Source: Corynebacterium sp. p3-SID1145 (GTDB lineage Bacteria; Actinomycetota; Actinomycetes; Mycobacteriales; Mycobacteriaceae). Taken from it: a DNA stretch of 64,000 bases. The notes under the pieces were generated by a model. The model searched no databases and was not told the origin of the DNA. It saw only the letters and a list, made by a program, of their open reading frames with translations. This document shows, in pieces, positions 1 to 9,834 of this stretch (within the stretch, counting starts at the first letter, position 1; every line of letters starts with the position of its first letter). The position numbers were made by a program, and so were the translations under genes. The stretch is from contig JALXXC010000001.1 in assembly GCA_025144245.1 (NCBI GenBank), positions 248,001-312,000 on the forward strand, written 5' to 3'.

Positions 1-717
1 CATCTCCTCGATGTAGGTCCGCTCGATGGCATCGAGCCACACGACCTGGTCGCACTGCTTCTCCTGGGCCTGCGCCTGTGCGAGCAGCGACGCAGCGTAG
101 TTACCGGCAAATTTCGCGGCGCCCGTACCGCCCGGCGCGGCGCGGATATAATCCTCGGAGATCCACACCTTGACCGGCTTGATACCGCCGTCGAAGTACG
201 CACCCGCCGGGGAGGCGATGACGTAGAAGGTGTAGCTGCTTGCCGGCTTCACCCCGAGGCTGACCTCGGTAGAGATCATGAACGGGCGAAGGTACAGCGC
301 AGCCTCGTCGCCAGCCTCCGGCACCCATGCCTCATCGATTTCGACGAGCTGGCGAAGGGACTCGAGGAAGTACTCGTCGGGAAGCTCCGGCATGGCCAAG
401 CGCCGGGCGGAATTCCGCAGACGCTGCCCATTCTGCTCCGGACGGAAAGTGGCGATGGAACCGTCCGGCTGGCGGTACGCCTTCAAACCCTCGAAGATCG
501 CCTGGCCGTAGTGGAACACCATGGAAGCCGGATCGAATTCGATCGGGGCGTACGGGGTGACGCGGGCATTGTGCCACCCCTCCTCCTCGGTCCAGTCGAT
601 CGCGACCATGTGGTCGGTGAATTCCTGGCCGAATTTCGGGTCCTTGAGAATTTCCGCGCGCTGCTCGTCGCTTGCCGGGTTCTCGTTTTTCTGCACGGTG
701 AATTCCAATTTCGTCAT
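1..717 (-). CDS. ilvE: Branched-chain amino acid aminotransferase (partial, runs off left edge)
   Basis: PLP-dependent transaminase for the last step of valine, leucine and isoleucine synthesis. The first 239 residues are visible, starting [17 protein letters not shown]; the C-terminus lies beyond base 1. The family features are the stretch [15 protein letters not shown] and the PLP-lysine region [22 protein letters not shown] -10 box (726-731 on this strand) lies 8 nt before the ATG at 717 and no ribosome site is seen, so the mRNA is probably leaderless. It is divergent from pepA, as in other corynebacteria. The longer antisense reading frames over this gene are shadows. Confidence 0.93.
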   Translation of the reverse strand, partial: MTKLEFTVQKNENPASDEQRAEILKDPKFGQEFTDHMVAIDWTEEEGWHNARVTPYAPIEFDPASMVFHYGQAIFEGLKAYRQPDGSIATFRPEQNGQRLRNSARRLAMPELPDEYFLESLRQLVEIDEAWVPEAGDEAALYLRPFMISTEVSLGVKPASSYTFYVIASPAGAYFDGGIKPVKVWISEDYIRAAPGGTGAAKFAGNYAASLLAQAQAQEKQCDQVVWLDAIERTYIEEM

Positions 718-833
718 GCTGCCCAAGCATACGCCCACAGACATGCGCCCAAGCCGGTTTCGTGCCCGGCTGACGTAGGATCGGCCGCGTCAACCCCATT
801 TCTCCCAAAAGGAAGTAAAGGAGTATCCGCTCT

Positions 834-2342
834 ATGCCGCACCTTCCCCGCACCACAGGTGTTCTTCCCGCCCACGGGTCCCTACCGCGCGTGGACTTCG
901 CCTCCTCCGCAGACAGCACGCTTATCGACGGCGCCGCCCGCCTCATCCCCGTCGCCCAGGGCGAGGAACTGGAACTGCCGGTCTCCGCGTTGACCCGCGA
1001 CGGCCTGCTGGAGGCGCTCGAAGCTGTCGGTGCGACCGGTTCCCACGGAGAGATCACCAAGGTAGTGCTCGACGGCGACCTGCACATCGCCGTCGGCCTC
1101 GGCGAAGACACCTCCCCGACATCCGTCCGCCGGGCCATGGGTGCGGCCGCCCGCTCCCTCAACGGCGTGGAGCGCGCGGTCGTCAGCGGCGAATTTGGCG
1201 TGGCCGCCACCGTTGAAGGCCTGCTTTTGGGCGGATATGCCTACGCCGGTTTGAAAGCGCCGAAAGACGAGGAAACCGGGGCGGATGGGGAAGGCACCGC
1301 TGATGCCTCCGCACCGCTGATCACCGTGATCGGGCGTGAGGACGAGCGCGGCGCCTTCGAGGCCGCGGTCACCGCGGGCCATGCTGTGGCCCTGGCGCGG
1401 GACCTGGTCAACACTCCTTCCAACCTGCTCTACCCCGAGGTCTACGCAGAATATGCCGAGCAGATCGCCACTGCAGCAGGTGTGCAGGTCGAGGTCCTCG
1501 ACGACGCCCAGCTGCGCGGGCAGGGCTTCGGCGGGATCACGGCGGTTGGCCAAGGCTCCGCGCACCCGCCGCGCCTGGTGCATCTGACTTGGGCTCCCGG
1601 CAACGCCGCAGACGGCACCTCCGTCGCCTTGGTGGGCAAGGGCATCACCTTCGATTCCGGCGGCATTTCCATCAAGCCCGCGAACGGCATGGAGCAAATG
1701 GTGATGGACATGGGCGGTTCCGCCGCGGTGCTGGCCGCGACCTGCGCCATCGCCGCCATGGAGCTGCCTGTGCGCGTGGAGGCGTGGATGCCGCTCGCCG
1801 AGAATCTGCCGTCCGGCACCGCCCAGCGGCCCGGCGATGTGATCACCCACTACGGCGGCATCACCAGCGAGGTGATCAACACCGACGCGGAGGGCCGCCT
1901 TGTGCTCGCCGATGCCATCGCCCGAGCCTGCGAGGACTCCCCCACGCACCTCATCGAAACGTCCACGCTCACCGGCGCCCAAATGGTGGCGCTAGGCAAG
2001 CGCACCTTCGGAGTCATGGGCAGCGACGAGCTGCGCGACCGCATCGCCGAACACGGGCGCGAGATCGACGAGCCCGGCTGGGCGATGCCGTTGCTCGAAG
2101 AGCACGAGGACGAGATCTCCTCCAAGGTCGCCGACGTGAAGAACGCCAACAGCGACCGTTTCGGTGGCATGGAATTCGCAGCGACCTATCTCTCCCGCTT
2201 CATCCGCGACGAGATCGAATGGGCCCACATCGACGTGGCGAGCCCGGCCTGGAACAGCGACGGCCCCCACGGCTTCACTCCCAGCCGCGCCACCGGCGTT
2301 CCCGTGCGCACTCTTGTGGAGACGGTCCGGGGGCTGATCTAA
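834..2342 (+). CDS. pepA: Leucyl aminopeptidase (M17 family)
   Basis: Cytosolic dinuclear-metal aminopeptidase of 502 residues, the usual length. The C-terminal catalytic domain contains the metal- and substrate-binding stretch GKGITFDSGGISIKP and the family signature NTDAEGRLVLADA. The N-terminal macro-like domain is more divergent. An AAGGAG ribosome site precedes the ATG at a normal distance, and a TAGGAT -10 candidate lies at 776-781. A strong hairpin follows the stop. Role: turnover of N-terminal residues and peptides; DNA-binding roles known for E. coli PepA cannot be judged here. Confidence 0.95.
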   Translation: MPHLPRTTGVLPAHGSLPRVDFASSADSTLIDGAARLIPVAQGEELELPVSALTRDGLLEALEAVGATGSHGEITKVVLDGDLHIAVGLGEDTSPTSVRRAMGAAARSLNGVERAVVSGEFGVAATVEGLLLGGYAYAGLKAPKDEETGADGEGTADASAPLITVIGREDERGAFEAAVTAGHAVALARDLVNTPSNLLYPEVYAEYAEQIATAAGVQVEVLDDAQLRGQGFGGITAVGQGSAHPPRLVHLTWAPGNAADGTSVALVGKGITFDSGGISIKPANGMEQMVMDMGGSAAVLAATCAIAAMELPVRVEAWMPLAENLPSGTAQRPGDVITHYGGITSEVINTDAEGRLVLADAIARACEDSPTHLIETSTLTGAQMVALGKRTFGVMGSDELRDRIAEHGREIDEPGWAMPLLEEHEDEISSKVADVKNANSDRFGGMEFAATYLSRFIRDEIEWAHIDVASPAWNSDGPHGFTPSRATGVPVRTLVETVRGLI

Positions 2343-2377
2343 CATTCCCACCCCCCACCCAAGGGGGGAAGGAATGT
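2342..2377. terminator. Hairpin between convergent genes
   Basis: ACATTCC and GGAATGT form outer arms and CCCCCC/GGGGGG inner arms, followed by TTTT on the plus strand. It sits between convergent pepA and the minus-strand gene ending at 2401, so it probably stops transcription from pepA and perhaps from both sides. Confidence 0.7.
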
Positions 2378-2400
2378 GATTTTGGTCCGACTTATCGGAT

Positions 2401-2808
2401 TTATTCGCCGCGCTCGAACCGGGCGCGGCGTTCCTTTTGCTCGGCGCGCTTGCGCAGGATCCTCTCCTGCTCCATCCGCTTACGCATGCGGTCGGGGTAG
2501 CCGGTCCCCTCCACGTCGTAAAGCGGAATGCCCAAGAGCTTGGCCACAGCGTCGATGCCCTTCGGACCCCCGATGCGGCGGCGGGTGAACTCACCGTTTT
2601 CAGCAACCAGCACCACAGACATCTCGTTGACCAAGGTCTCCGGCTCGACGAAACCCTCCACGAAGGCGTGCTGAGCAACCCAAGATTTCAGGTACTCGGC
2701 ATCTTCAGCCCTCACGGTCTCGCCTGGGCCGCGCGGAGGCTTCAGGGGCGAGTTGTTTTTCCGGGATCCGAAGATATTGAACACGCACCACATCATATAA
2801 GGCGACAT
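2401..2808 (-). CDS. Conserved hypothetical protein between pepA and aceF
   Basis: About 135 residues with a short hydrophobic N-terminus (MSPYMMWCVFNIFGSRK) and a strongly charged C-terminal tail (RMRKRMEQERILRKRAEQKERRARFERGE in part), probably helical. The middle part (WVAQHAFVEGFVEPETLVNEMSVVL region) has no motif I recognise. The position between pepA and aceF is conserved in corynebacteria, which argues for a real gene. The start is uncertain: 2808, 2796 and 2793 are all possible ATGs and none has a good ribosome site. A longer frame up to 2913 would overlap the aceF start and is less likely. Confidence 0.7.
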   Translation of the reverse strand: MSPYMMWCVFNIFGSRKNNSPLKPPRGPGETVRAEDAEYLKSWVAQHAFVEGFVEPETLVNEMSVVLVAENGEFTRRRIGGPKGIDAVAKLLGIPLYDVEGTGYPDRMRKRMEQERILRKRAEQKERRARFERGE

Positions 2809-2911
2809 AAAACACACCCCATTGCGCACATGCTCGGGCGCACATGAGCAACTAAGCGGGTACGCTTGTGGCGAATCAACGTCTGGAATTTTTTGAGGAG
2901 ACTCCATCACC

Positions 2912-4984
2912 ATGGCTCACTCTGTAGAGATGCCCGAGCTGGGCGAATCGGTCACTGAAGGCACGATCACCACGTGGCTGAAGTCGGTCGGCGACACCGT
3001 CGAGGTCGATGAACCTTTGCTCGAGGTCTCCACCGACAAGGTCGACACTGAGATCCCGTCCCCGGTCGCCGGCGTTCTGCTGGAGATCAAGGCGGAAGAA
3101 GACGACACCGTCGAGGTCGGCGAGGTCATCGCAGTCGTCAGCGAGGAAGGCGAGAAGCCGTCCGGCGACTCCGCTGACAAGGCTGAGGCGAAGGAAGAGA
3201 AGGCTGAGTCTGAGTCGAAGTCCGAGTCCAAGCCGACCAAGAAGTCCGGCGGCTCCAGCTCCGCCACCGACGTCGAGATGCCTGAGCTCGGCGAGTCCGT
3301 CACCGAGGGCACCATCACCACCTGGCTGAAGGAGGTCGGCGACGAGGTCGAGGTCGACGAGCCGCTGCTCGAGGTCTCCACCGACAAGGTCGACACCGAG
3401 ATCCCGTCCCCGGTCGCAGGCACCCTGGTTGAAATCCAGGCCCAGGAAGACGACACCGTCGAGGTCGGCGAGGTCATCGCACGCGTCGGCGACGCAGACG
3501 CAGTTGCCGCTGACAGCGACGATTCCGCCGACGAGACCGAAGAGGCTGCCGCTCCGGCGGAGGCCCCGAAGAAGTCCGCACCGAAGTCCTCCTCCGACAA
3601 GAAGGGCTCCGGCGAGTCCACCGAGGTGGCAATGCCCGAGCTCGGCGAGTCCGTCACCGAGGGCACCATCACCACCTGGCTGAAGGAGGTCGGCGACCTG
3701 GTCGAGGTCGACGAGCCGCTGCTCGAGGTCTCCACCGACAAGGTCGACACCGAGATTCCGTCCCCGGTCGCAGGCACCCTGCTGGAAATTCTGGTGGGCG
3801 AGGACGACACCATCGAGGTCGGTGCCGCGATCGCGCGCATCGGCGATGCTGAGGCCGCCGCGGCCGGTTCCGCCGACGAGGCTGATTCTGAGGCCGAGCC
3901 TGAAGCAGCAGAGAAGCCGGCTCCGAAGCAGGAAGAGAAGAAGGCTGAGCCGAAGCAGGCTGCTGCCCCGGCATCCTCCACCAACACTTCCGCCAAGATC
4001 GACAACGGCGGGAAGGTCCCGTACGTCACCCCGCTGGTGCGCAAGCTCGCCGACAAGCACGGTGTCGACCTGAACACTGTCGAGGGCACCGGCGTCGGCG
4101 GCCGCATCCGCAAGCAGGACGTTCTGGCTGCCGCAGAGGGCGGCTCCGCCAAGGGCGCAACCGAGTCCAAGAGCGCCGGCACTGCCTCCGCCGCTCCGGA
4201 GAAGAAGGCTTCCGGCCCGCGCGCTCGCTGGTCCACCAAGGCTGTGGATCCGGCGAAGCAGGAGCTTATCGGCACCACCCAGAAGGTCAACCGCATCCGC
4301 GAGATCACGGCCTCCAAGATGGTCGAGTCCCTGCAGACCTCCGCGCAGCTCACCCACGTTCAGGAAGTCGATGTCACCCGCATCGCCGACCTGCGCAAGA
4401 AGGTCAAGCCGGCCTTCGTCGAGAAGCACGGCGCAAACATCACCTTCCTGGCCTTCTTCGTCAAGGCCGCGTCCGAGGCTCTGGTCTCCCACCCGAACGT
4501 CAATGCCTCCTACAACAAGGAGACGAAGGAGGTCACCTACCACGAGGATGTCAACATCGGTATCGCCGTCGACACCCCGACCGGCCTCCTTGTTCCGGTG
4601 CTCAAGAAGACCCAGAACATGTCCCTGGCTGAGATCGCACAGGGCATCGCCGACCTGGCTAGCCGCGCACGCGACAAGAAGCTGCGCCCGGACGACCTGT
4701 CCGGTGCCACTTTCACGGTCACCAACATCGGCTCCGCCGGCGCGCTGATGGACACCCCGATCCTCACCCCGCCGCAGTCCGGCATCCTGGGCACCGGCGC
4801 TATCGTCAAGCGCCCGGTCATCGTGACCGAGGACGGCATCGACTCCATCGCAATCCGCTCCATGTGCTACCTGCCGTTCACCTACGACCACCAGATCGTC
4901 GATGGCGCGGACGCTGGCCGCTTCATCACCACGATCAAGGACCGCGTCGAGACCGGCGACTTCGAAGAGGACATGGACCTCTAA
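2912..4984 (+). CDS. aceF: Dihydrolipoamide acetyltransferase, E2 of pyruvate dehydrogenase
   Basis: E2 core of the pyruvate dehydrogenase (and in corynebacteria the mixed PDH-ODH) complex, 690 residues. Three lipoyl domains lie at about residues 2-78, 118-194 and 236-312, each with a DKV motif; the lipoyl lysines are K43, K159 and K277. Acidic/Ala-rich linkers separate them. A peripheral subunit-binding domain follows (about 366-402, VPYVTPLVRKLADKHGV), then the acyltransferase domain with YDHQIVDG (H660, D664). The ribosome site TGAGGAGA precedes the ATG. Often annotated sucB; aceF is preferred because corynebacterial OdhA carries its own succinyltransferase domain. lipA/lipB and gcvH lie downstream. 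Confidence 0.95.
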   Translation: MAHSVEMPELGESVTEGTITTWLKSVGDTVEVDEPLLEVSTDKVDTEIPSPVAGVLLEIKAEEDDTVEVGEVIAVVSEEGEKPSGDSADKAEAKEEKAESESKSESKPTKKSGGSSSATDVEMPELGESVTEGTITTWLKEVGDEVEVDEPLLEVSTDKVDTEIPSPVAGTLVEIQAQEDDTVEVGEVIARVGDADAVAADSDDSADETEEAAAPAEAPKKSAPKSSSDKKGSGESTEVAMPELGESVTEGTITTWLKEVGDLVEVDEPLLEVSTDKVDTEIPSPVAGTLLEILVGEDDTIEVGAAIARIGDAEAAAAGSADEADSEAEPEAAEKPAPKQEEKKAEPKQAAAPASSTNTSAKIDNGGKVPYVTPLVRKLADKHGVDLNTVEGTGVGGRIRKQDVLAAAEGGSAKGATESKSAGTASAAPEKKASGPRARWSTKAVDPAKQELIGTTQKVNRIREITASKMVESLQTSAQLTHVQEVDVTRIADLRKKVKPAFVEKHGANITFLAFFVKAASEALVSHPNVNASYNKETKEVTYHEDVNIGIAVDTPTGLLVPVLKKTQNMSLAEIAQGIADLASRARDKKLRPDDLSGATFTVTNIGSAGALMDTPILTPPQSGILGTGAIVKRPVIVTEDGIDSIAIRSMCYLPFTYDHQIVDGADAGRFITTIKDRVETGDFEEDMDL

Positions 4985-5018
4985 CCCCAGCGGGGTGTAA
5001 ACCCTCCGGGTTCAAGAC

Positions 5019-5060
5019 GGCCCGGCGCTGACCAACACGGTCGGTGCCGGGCCGCTCTTT
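5019..5060 (+). terminator. Intrinsic terminator after aceF
   Basis: GGCCCGGC pairs with GCCGGGCC around an inner GACC/GGTC stem, followed by CTCTTT. It lies between the aceF stop and the dihydroxyacetone kinase promoter. Confidence 0.85.
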
Positions 5061-5076
5061 ATGCGCCCACACGCCC

Positions 5077-5102
5077 ACAACCCAGTGGATAGACTGGGTT
5101 GT
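5077..5102 (+). promoter_or_regulatory. Perfect inverted repeat over the -10 box of the dihydroxyacetone kinase gene
   Basis: Arms ACAACCCAG (5077-5085) and CTGGGTTGT (5094-5102) are exact inverted repeats separated by 8 nt. The -10 candidate TAGACT (5090-5095) lies in the spacer and right arm, and the ATG is at 5103, so the message would be leaderless and a protein bound here would block polymerase. Operator function is inferred from geometry only. Confidence 0.6.
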
Positions 5103-6854
5103 ATGGCACAGGAATCACATGCAAAAACCAGTAAGCACAGCTCTTTCAAGTCGTTCCGCAACAACCCCTCCGCCTTCATGGAGGAAGCGCTCGGCGGGCT
5201 TGTCGCCGCGCACCCGAATGCTTCGTGGCACGACGAAGGGTTCATCGGGATCACCGAGGACAAGCGCAGTGACGGCCGTGTGGCGGTGATCTCCGGCGGA
5301 GGTTCCGGCCATGAGCCGATGCACGCCGGCTTCATTGGTGCGGGCATGCTCGATGCCGCCTGCCCGGGTCTGCTGTTCACCTCTCCGAACGCCGTCCAGA
5401 TCACTGCAGCCACCGAGTGGGCCGACCAAGGCAAGGGTGTGGTCCACGTAGTGAAGAACTACACGGGCGATGTCATGAACTTCTCGGTCGCGGCGAACAG
5501 CGTCGACGGCGAGGTGGCCACGGTGACCGTCGCTGATGACGCCGCCACCGAGATCGACGAGGATGACGATTCCCCGGGCCGCCGCGGCACCGGCGCGACC
5601 ATCATCGTGGAGAAGATCGCAGGTGCGTCCGCGGCCCGTGGCGACGAGGTGGCTACAGTCGCTGAACTCGCACAGAAAGCCGCCGACCAGTCCCGCAGCA
5701 TGGCCGTCGCCCTCATGCCGGGCCACCTTCCCACCAGCGACCGCCAGACATTCGATCTGGAGGAAGGCGAAATCGAGATCGGTGTCGGCATTCACGGCGA
5801 GCCGGGCGTGGAACGCCGCGACACCACGGCAGGGGAAGAGCCGTCGGCCAAGGCGCTCGTCGGTGAGCTGCTCGACGGTGTCGCTGAATCCCTCGCCAAC
5901 GCCGGTGTGAAGATCGACGGCGCCGATGTCGCGTTGCTCGTCAATGGCCTCGGCGGCACGAGCGAGCTCGAGTTGGACCTCATTTTCGGCGAGGCGCTTT
6001 CCCAGCTCGCCGACCGAGGCGCGAATGTGCGCCGCGGCCTGGTGGGCACCCTGGTCACCTCCCTGAACATGGCGGGCGTTTCCCTCACGGTCACTGTCGT
6101 CGACGACGAGCTGCTGGAGCTTCTCGACGCTGAGACAGATGCTCCGGCCTGGCCCGCCGTGGTCGAGGACCCGACGTACTCCCCCGCCCGCATGGTCGAT
6201 GACCGTGAGGCGCCGAACGAGGGCGGCGAGAATGTCTGGCTGAGCGCCTTCGCCAACCGTCTGGCCGCTTCCTACGACGATCTGACCGAGTTGGACCGCG
6301 TCGCCGGTGACGGCGATTTCGGCCAGAACCTCGAAGCAGCTTTCGGCGACATTCAAACCCCGCTGAAAGGCACCGACGCCGAGGTACTCGAATTCTTCGC
6401 CCACCGCATGCTGGTCCGCGCGGGCGGCACATCCGGCGCTGTGCTGGGCACGCTCTTCCGCGAGATGGCGGACGCGTTCACCGATGCCCGGGTGGACTCC
6501 CGCGGCGCCGACACCGCGGACTTCACTGAGGCGCTAGCGGCGGGCCTCAACAACGGCGTCCAAGCGATCACCGACCTGGGCGGTGCGAAGGAGGGCGACA
6601 ACACCTTAATCGACGCCCTGGCACCGGCCGCGAAGGAAGCGAAGCAGCTCGCGGACGGATCCGCCCCGGCATCGATCGACGAGGTGCTGGAGAAAATCCA
6701 TACCCCCGCTGTGGAGGGCGCGAAATCCACCCGCGGCATGCAAGCGAAGAAGGGGCGCGCCTCCTACCTGGGCGAATCCGCAGCAGACGTGCCGGACCCA
6801 GGCGCAATCTCGATCACGTGGTTGTTCGGTGAGGCATCCGTCGACGAGTTCTAA
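5103..6854 (+). CDS. Fused dihydroxyacetone kinase (DhaK-DhaL)
   Basis: ATP-dependent single-chain kinase of 583 residues that phosphorylates dihydroxyacetone (or a related short ketose). The DhaK domain occupies roughly residues 20-340, with GGGSGHEPMHAGF and the substrate-binding histidine in GIHGEPG (H231). The DhaL domain occupies roughly 380-570, with the Mg-ATP motif GDGDFG near TELDRVAGDGDFGQNL. The fusion resembles Citrobacter-type and eukaryotic kinases rather than the PTS-dependent three-subunit form. The start at 5103 follows a TAGACT -10 box by 7 nt. It sits alone between aceF and gcvP, with 62 nt to the gcvP start, so the two may be partly co-transcribed. Confidence 0.9.
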   Translation: MAQESHAKTSKHSSFKSFRNNPSAFMEEALGGLVAAHPNASWHDEGFIGITEDKRSDGRVAVISGGGSGHEPMHAGFIGAGMLDAACPGLLFTSPNAVQITAATEWADQGKGVVHVVKNYTGDVMNFSVAANSVDGEVATVTVADDAATEIDEDDDSPGRRGTGATIIVEKIAGASAARGDEVATVAELAQKAADQSRSMAVALMPGHLPTSDRQTFDLEEGEIEIGVGIHGEPGVERRDTTAGEEPSAKALVGELLDGVAESLANAGVKIDGADVALLVNGLGGTSELELDLIFGEALSQLADRGANVRRGLVGTLVTSLNMAGVSLTVTVVDDELLELLDAETDAPAWPAVVEDPTYSPARMVDDREAPNEGGENVWLSAFANRLAASYDDLTELDRVAGDGDFGQNLEAAFGDIQTPLKGTDAEVLEFFAHRMLVRAGGTSGAVLGTLFREMADAFTDARVDSRGADTADFTEALAAGLNNGVQAITDLGGAKEGDNTLIDALAPAAKEAKQLADGSAPASIDEVLEKIHTPAVEGAKSTRGMQAKKGRASYLGESAADVPDPGAISITWLFGEASVDEF

Positions 6855-6866
6855 AACCGGGTTTTC

Positions 6867-6872
6867 TAGACT
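6867..6872 (+). promoter_or_regulatory. -10 candidate for gcvP
   Basis: TAGACT lies 45 nt before the GTG start chosen for gcvP; no good -35 box is seen. No glycine riboswitch can fit in the 62-nt gap before gcvP. Confidence 0.4.
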
Positions 6873-6916
6873 CGTAAGCAACTGTGACGCACTGGAAAAC
6901 TAAGGAGCTAGTTGTC

Positions 6917-9820
6917 GTGGATTACATTTCCCGCCACATCGGCCCGACGGACAGCGAGCGCAAGGAAATGCTCGATGCCGTCGGTTACGGTTCGATCGAC
7001 GAACTGGTCGCGGCCGCGACCCCACCGGGCATTCTCGCGAAAGCGCCGCTCGATCTGCCTGCCCCGCTGACCGAGAACGAAGCCCAGAATCGACTGCGTG
7101 AGCTTGCCGGGAAGAACACGGTCCTCAAAGCGTTCTACGGCCAGGGCTTCTCCTCCACCATCACCCCGCCGGTGATCCGCCGCGGAGTCGTGGAGGATGC
7201 TGGCTGGTACACCGCGTACACGCCGTACCAGCCGGAAATCTCCCAGGGCCGTCTCGAGGCGCTGCTCAATTTCCAGACCATGGTGCAGGACCTCACGGGC
7301 CTGCCTATCGCCAACGCCTCGCTTCTCGACGAAGCCTCCGCCGTCGCTGAGGCCATCGGCCTCATGTCCCGGAAGGTGAAGAAGGGACGCCGCGTGCTTC
7401 TCGACGCACGCCTGCACCCCCAAGTCATCGCCGTCGCCGCCGAGCGCGCCCGTGCACTGGACCTCGAGATCGAAGTCACAGCGCTGGACTCCAACCTGGT
7501 CGGCGAGGACTTCGTCGGGGTCGTGCTGGCCTACCCCGGCACCGAGGGAGACATCGTCGACCCTCGCCCGGTGATCGAGGCGATCCACTCCCGCGGCGGC
7601 CTCGCCACCGTGGCCGCCGATCCGCTGGCGTTGCTGCTCCTGGAATCCCCGGGCGAGCTCGGCGCAGACATCGCGGTGGGCACCACGCAGCGCTTCGGCG
7701 TGCCGCTGTTCTACGGCGGCCCCCATGCCGCCTACATGGCTGTGACGGAAAAGCTCAAGCGCCAAATGCCGGGCCGCCTCGTCGGTGTGTCCGTCGACGC
7801 CGAGGGCTTCCCCGCCTACCGTCTCGCGCTGCAGACCCGCGAGCAACACATCCGCCGCGAGAAGGCCACCTCCAATATCTGCACCGCACAAGCCCTGCTG
7901 GCGGTCACCGCCTCCATGTACGCCGTGTACCACGGCCCTGAGGGCCTCCGCGATATTGCGCGCAAGGTGCACGAATGGGCGGGGCGCTTCGCGGCGTCGC
8001 TAAGCGCCGCCGGCCTCACCCTCAAGCACGGGCACTTCTTCGACACCGTGGCTGTCACCGTGCCGGACCGTGCCCGCGGCATCGTCGACGCACTGGCGGA
8101 CACCGGTTACCTCGTCCGCGCCGTCGACGACGACACCGTGGCAGTAAGCTTCGGCGAAGACACCGAGGAAGCTGACCTCGCCGCGCTGCTCGAAGGCTTC
8201 GGCATCATCAACGACCCCGTTGCCGCCGGCGACGCAGTGAACGGTCTGCCGGAGGAGCTGACGCGCACCACCGAGCTGCTCACGCACGAGGTGTTCAACA
8301 CCCACCACTCCGAGACGATGATGATGCGCTACATCCGCTCTCTCGGCGACAAGGACCTCGCGCTCGACCGCACGATGATCCCGTTGGGTTCCTGCACCAT
8401 GAAGCTCAACCCCACCGCGGGACTGGAGGCCATCACCTGGCCGGGCTTCGCCAACGTCCACCCGTTCACACCCGACGCGTACACCGAGGGTTGGCGTGAG
8501 CTCATCGCTGAACTGACCAGCTGGCTGGTGGAGCTCACCGGCTACGACGCCGTCTCCGTCCAGCCGAATTCCGGCGCCACCGGTGAGCTGGCCGGCCTGC
8601 TGGCCATCCGCCGCTACCACGTGGCCAACGGCGACACCGAGCGCGACATCTGCCTCATCCCGGCCTCCGCGCACGGCACCAACGCAGCCTCCGCAACGCT
8701 GGCGAACCTGCGTGTTGTCGTGGTCAAGACCGCGGACGACGGCTCCATCGACATCACCGACCTGGACGCGAAGCTCGAGCAGTACGGCGAGCACGTCGCC
8801 GCCATCATGATCACTTACCCGTCCACGCACGGCGTGTACGAGGAGACAGTTACCGAGGTTGCGGACAAGGTTCACGCTGTCGGCGGCCAGGTCTACATCG
8901 ACGGTGCGAACATGAACGCCCTGACCGGCCTCGCCCGGCCGGGCGATTTCGGTGGCGACGTCAGCCACCTGAACCTTCACAAGACGTTCACCATCCCGCA
9001 CGGCGGCGGTGGTCCGGGCGTCGGCCCGATCGGAGTTGGCGCGCACCTCACCCCGTTCCTCCCGGCCGACCCGCAGATCAGTGGTGAAGACGCCGCGAAG
9101 GAAGCCGCGGAGGGCGCCGGTGTGCCCATCTCCGCCACCACGTACGGCTCCGCGGGCGTGCTGCCGATCTCGTGGGCGTACATCGCCATGTCGGGCGCCG
9201 AGGGGCTCGCCTCCGCCACCCGGAACGCCATCCTCAACGCCAACTACCTGGCGCACGGGCTGAACGACTCTTTCCCGGTTCTCTACACCGGCAATGCCGG
9301 CCTGGTCGGCCACGAGTGCATTATCGATCTCCGCGAGATCACCGATGCCTCCGGAGTCACCGCCGCCGATGTAGCCAAGCGCCTCGTCGACTACGGCTTC
9401 CACGCCCCGACGCTGGCCTTCCCCGTCGCCGGCACGCTCATGATCGAGCCGACCGAGTCCGAGGATATTGCCGAGCTGCAGCGCTTCATCACTGCGATGC
9501 GCTCCATCCGCGCCGAGATCCAGGACATCATCGACGGCAAGGTGGCCTACGAAGACTCCGTCATCCACCACGCTCCGTACACCGCACGCAGCCTGGTCAC
9601 CTCCAACTGGGAGTACACCTTCACCCGCGAGCAGGCCGCCTACCCAGTCGAGTCGCTGCTCACTGCGAAATACTTCCCGCCGGTGCGCCGCATCGACGAG
9701 GCGTACGGCGACCGCAACCTCGTCTGCGCCTGCCCGCCGCCGGAGGCCTTCGACCTCTCCGCCTCCCCCGAAGAGGGCGAGGTCATCGAGCCTGTCGTCA
9801 CCGAAGAAAACAAGAAGTAA
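6917..9820 (+). CDS. gcvP: Glycine dehydrogenase (decarboxylating), P protein
   Basis: P protein of the glycine cleavage system, 967 residues, the full fused form (not the split GcvPA/GcvPB). It decarboxylates glycine with PLP and passes the aminomethyl group to lipoyl-GcvH. The PLP lysine is K689 in [17 protein letters not shown]. The GTG at 6917 is preferred over the upstream GTG at 6884 because AAGGAG lies 9 nt before it and the protein then begins with the typical [10 protein letters not shown]. gcvT follows after 14 nt and then gcvH, so the three form an operon. Confidence 0.95.
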   Translation: MDYISRHIGPTDSERKEMLDAVGYGSIDELVAAATPPGILAKAPLDLPAPLTENEAQNRLRELAGKNTVLKAFYGQGFSSTITPPVIRRGVVEDAGWYTAYTPYQPEISQGRLEALLNFQTMVQDLTGLPIANASLLDEASAVAEAIGLMSRKVKKGRRVLLDARLHPQVIAVAAERARALDLEIEVTALDSNLVGEDFVGVVLAYPGTEGDIVDPRPVIEAIHSRGGLATVAADPLALLLLESPGELGADIAVGTTQRFGVPLFYGGPHAAYMAVTEKLKRQMPGRLVGVSVDAEGFPAYRLALQTREQHIRREKATSNICTAQALLAVTASMYAVYHGPEGLRDIARKVHEWAGRFAASLSAAGLTLKHGHFFDTVAVTVPDRARGIVDALADTGYLVRAVDDDTVAVSFGEDTEEADLAALLEGFGIINDPVAAGDAVNGLPEELTRTTELLTHEVFNTHHSETMMMRYIRSLGDKDLALDRTMIPLGSCTMKLNPTAGLEAITWPGFANVHPFTPDAYTEGWRELIAELTSWLVELTGYDAVSVQPNSGATGELAGLLAIRRYHVANGDTERDICLIPASAHGTNAASATLANLRVVVVKTADDGSIDITDLDAKLEQYGEHVAAIMITYPSTHGVYEETVTEVADKVHAVGGQVYIDGANMNALTGLARPGDFGGDVSHLNLHKTFTIPHGGGGPGVGPIGVGAHLTPFLPADPQISGEDAAKEAAEGAGVPISATTYGSAGVLPISWAYIAMSGAEGLASATRNAILNANYLAHGLNDSFPVLYTGNAGLVGHECIIDLREITDASGVTAADVAKRLVDYGFHAPTLAFPVAGTLMIEPTESEDIAELQRFITAMRSIRAEIQDIIDGKVAYEDSVIHHAPYTARSLVTSNWEYTFTREQAAYPVESLLTAKYFPPVRRIDEAYGDRNLVCACPPPEAFDLSASPEEGEVIEPVVTEENKK

Positions 9821-9834
9821 AGGAGCACCCACAC

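Noticed and set aside
3240..3790. Regularly spaced repeats resembling a CRISPR array
   Set aside because: They are in-frame lipoyl domains of aceF; no array or cas gene is present anywhere in the window.
2876..4891. 671-residue antisense frame over aceF, and a 478-residue one at 2917-4353
   Set aside because: Products of high-G+C codon bias and the lipoyl-domain repeats; low-complexity Gly/Leu or Ser-rich translations and no ribosome site.
6855..6916. Glycine riboswitch before gcvP
   Set aside because: Only 62 nt are available and no aptamer-like pairing is seen.
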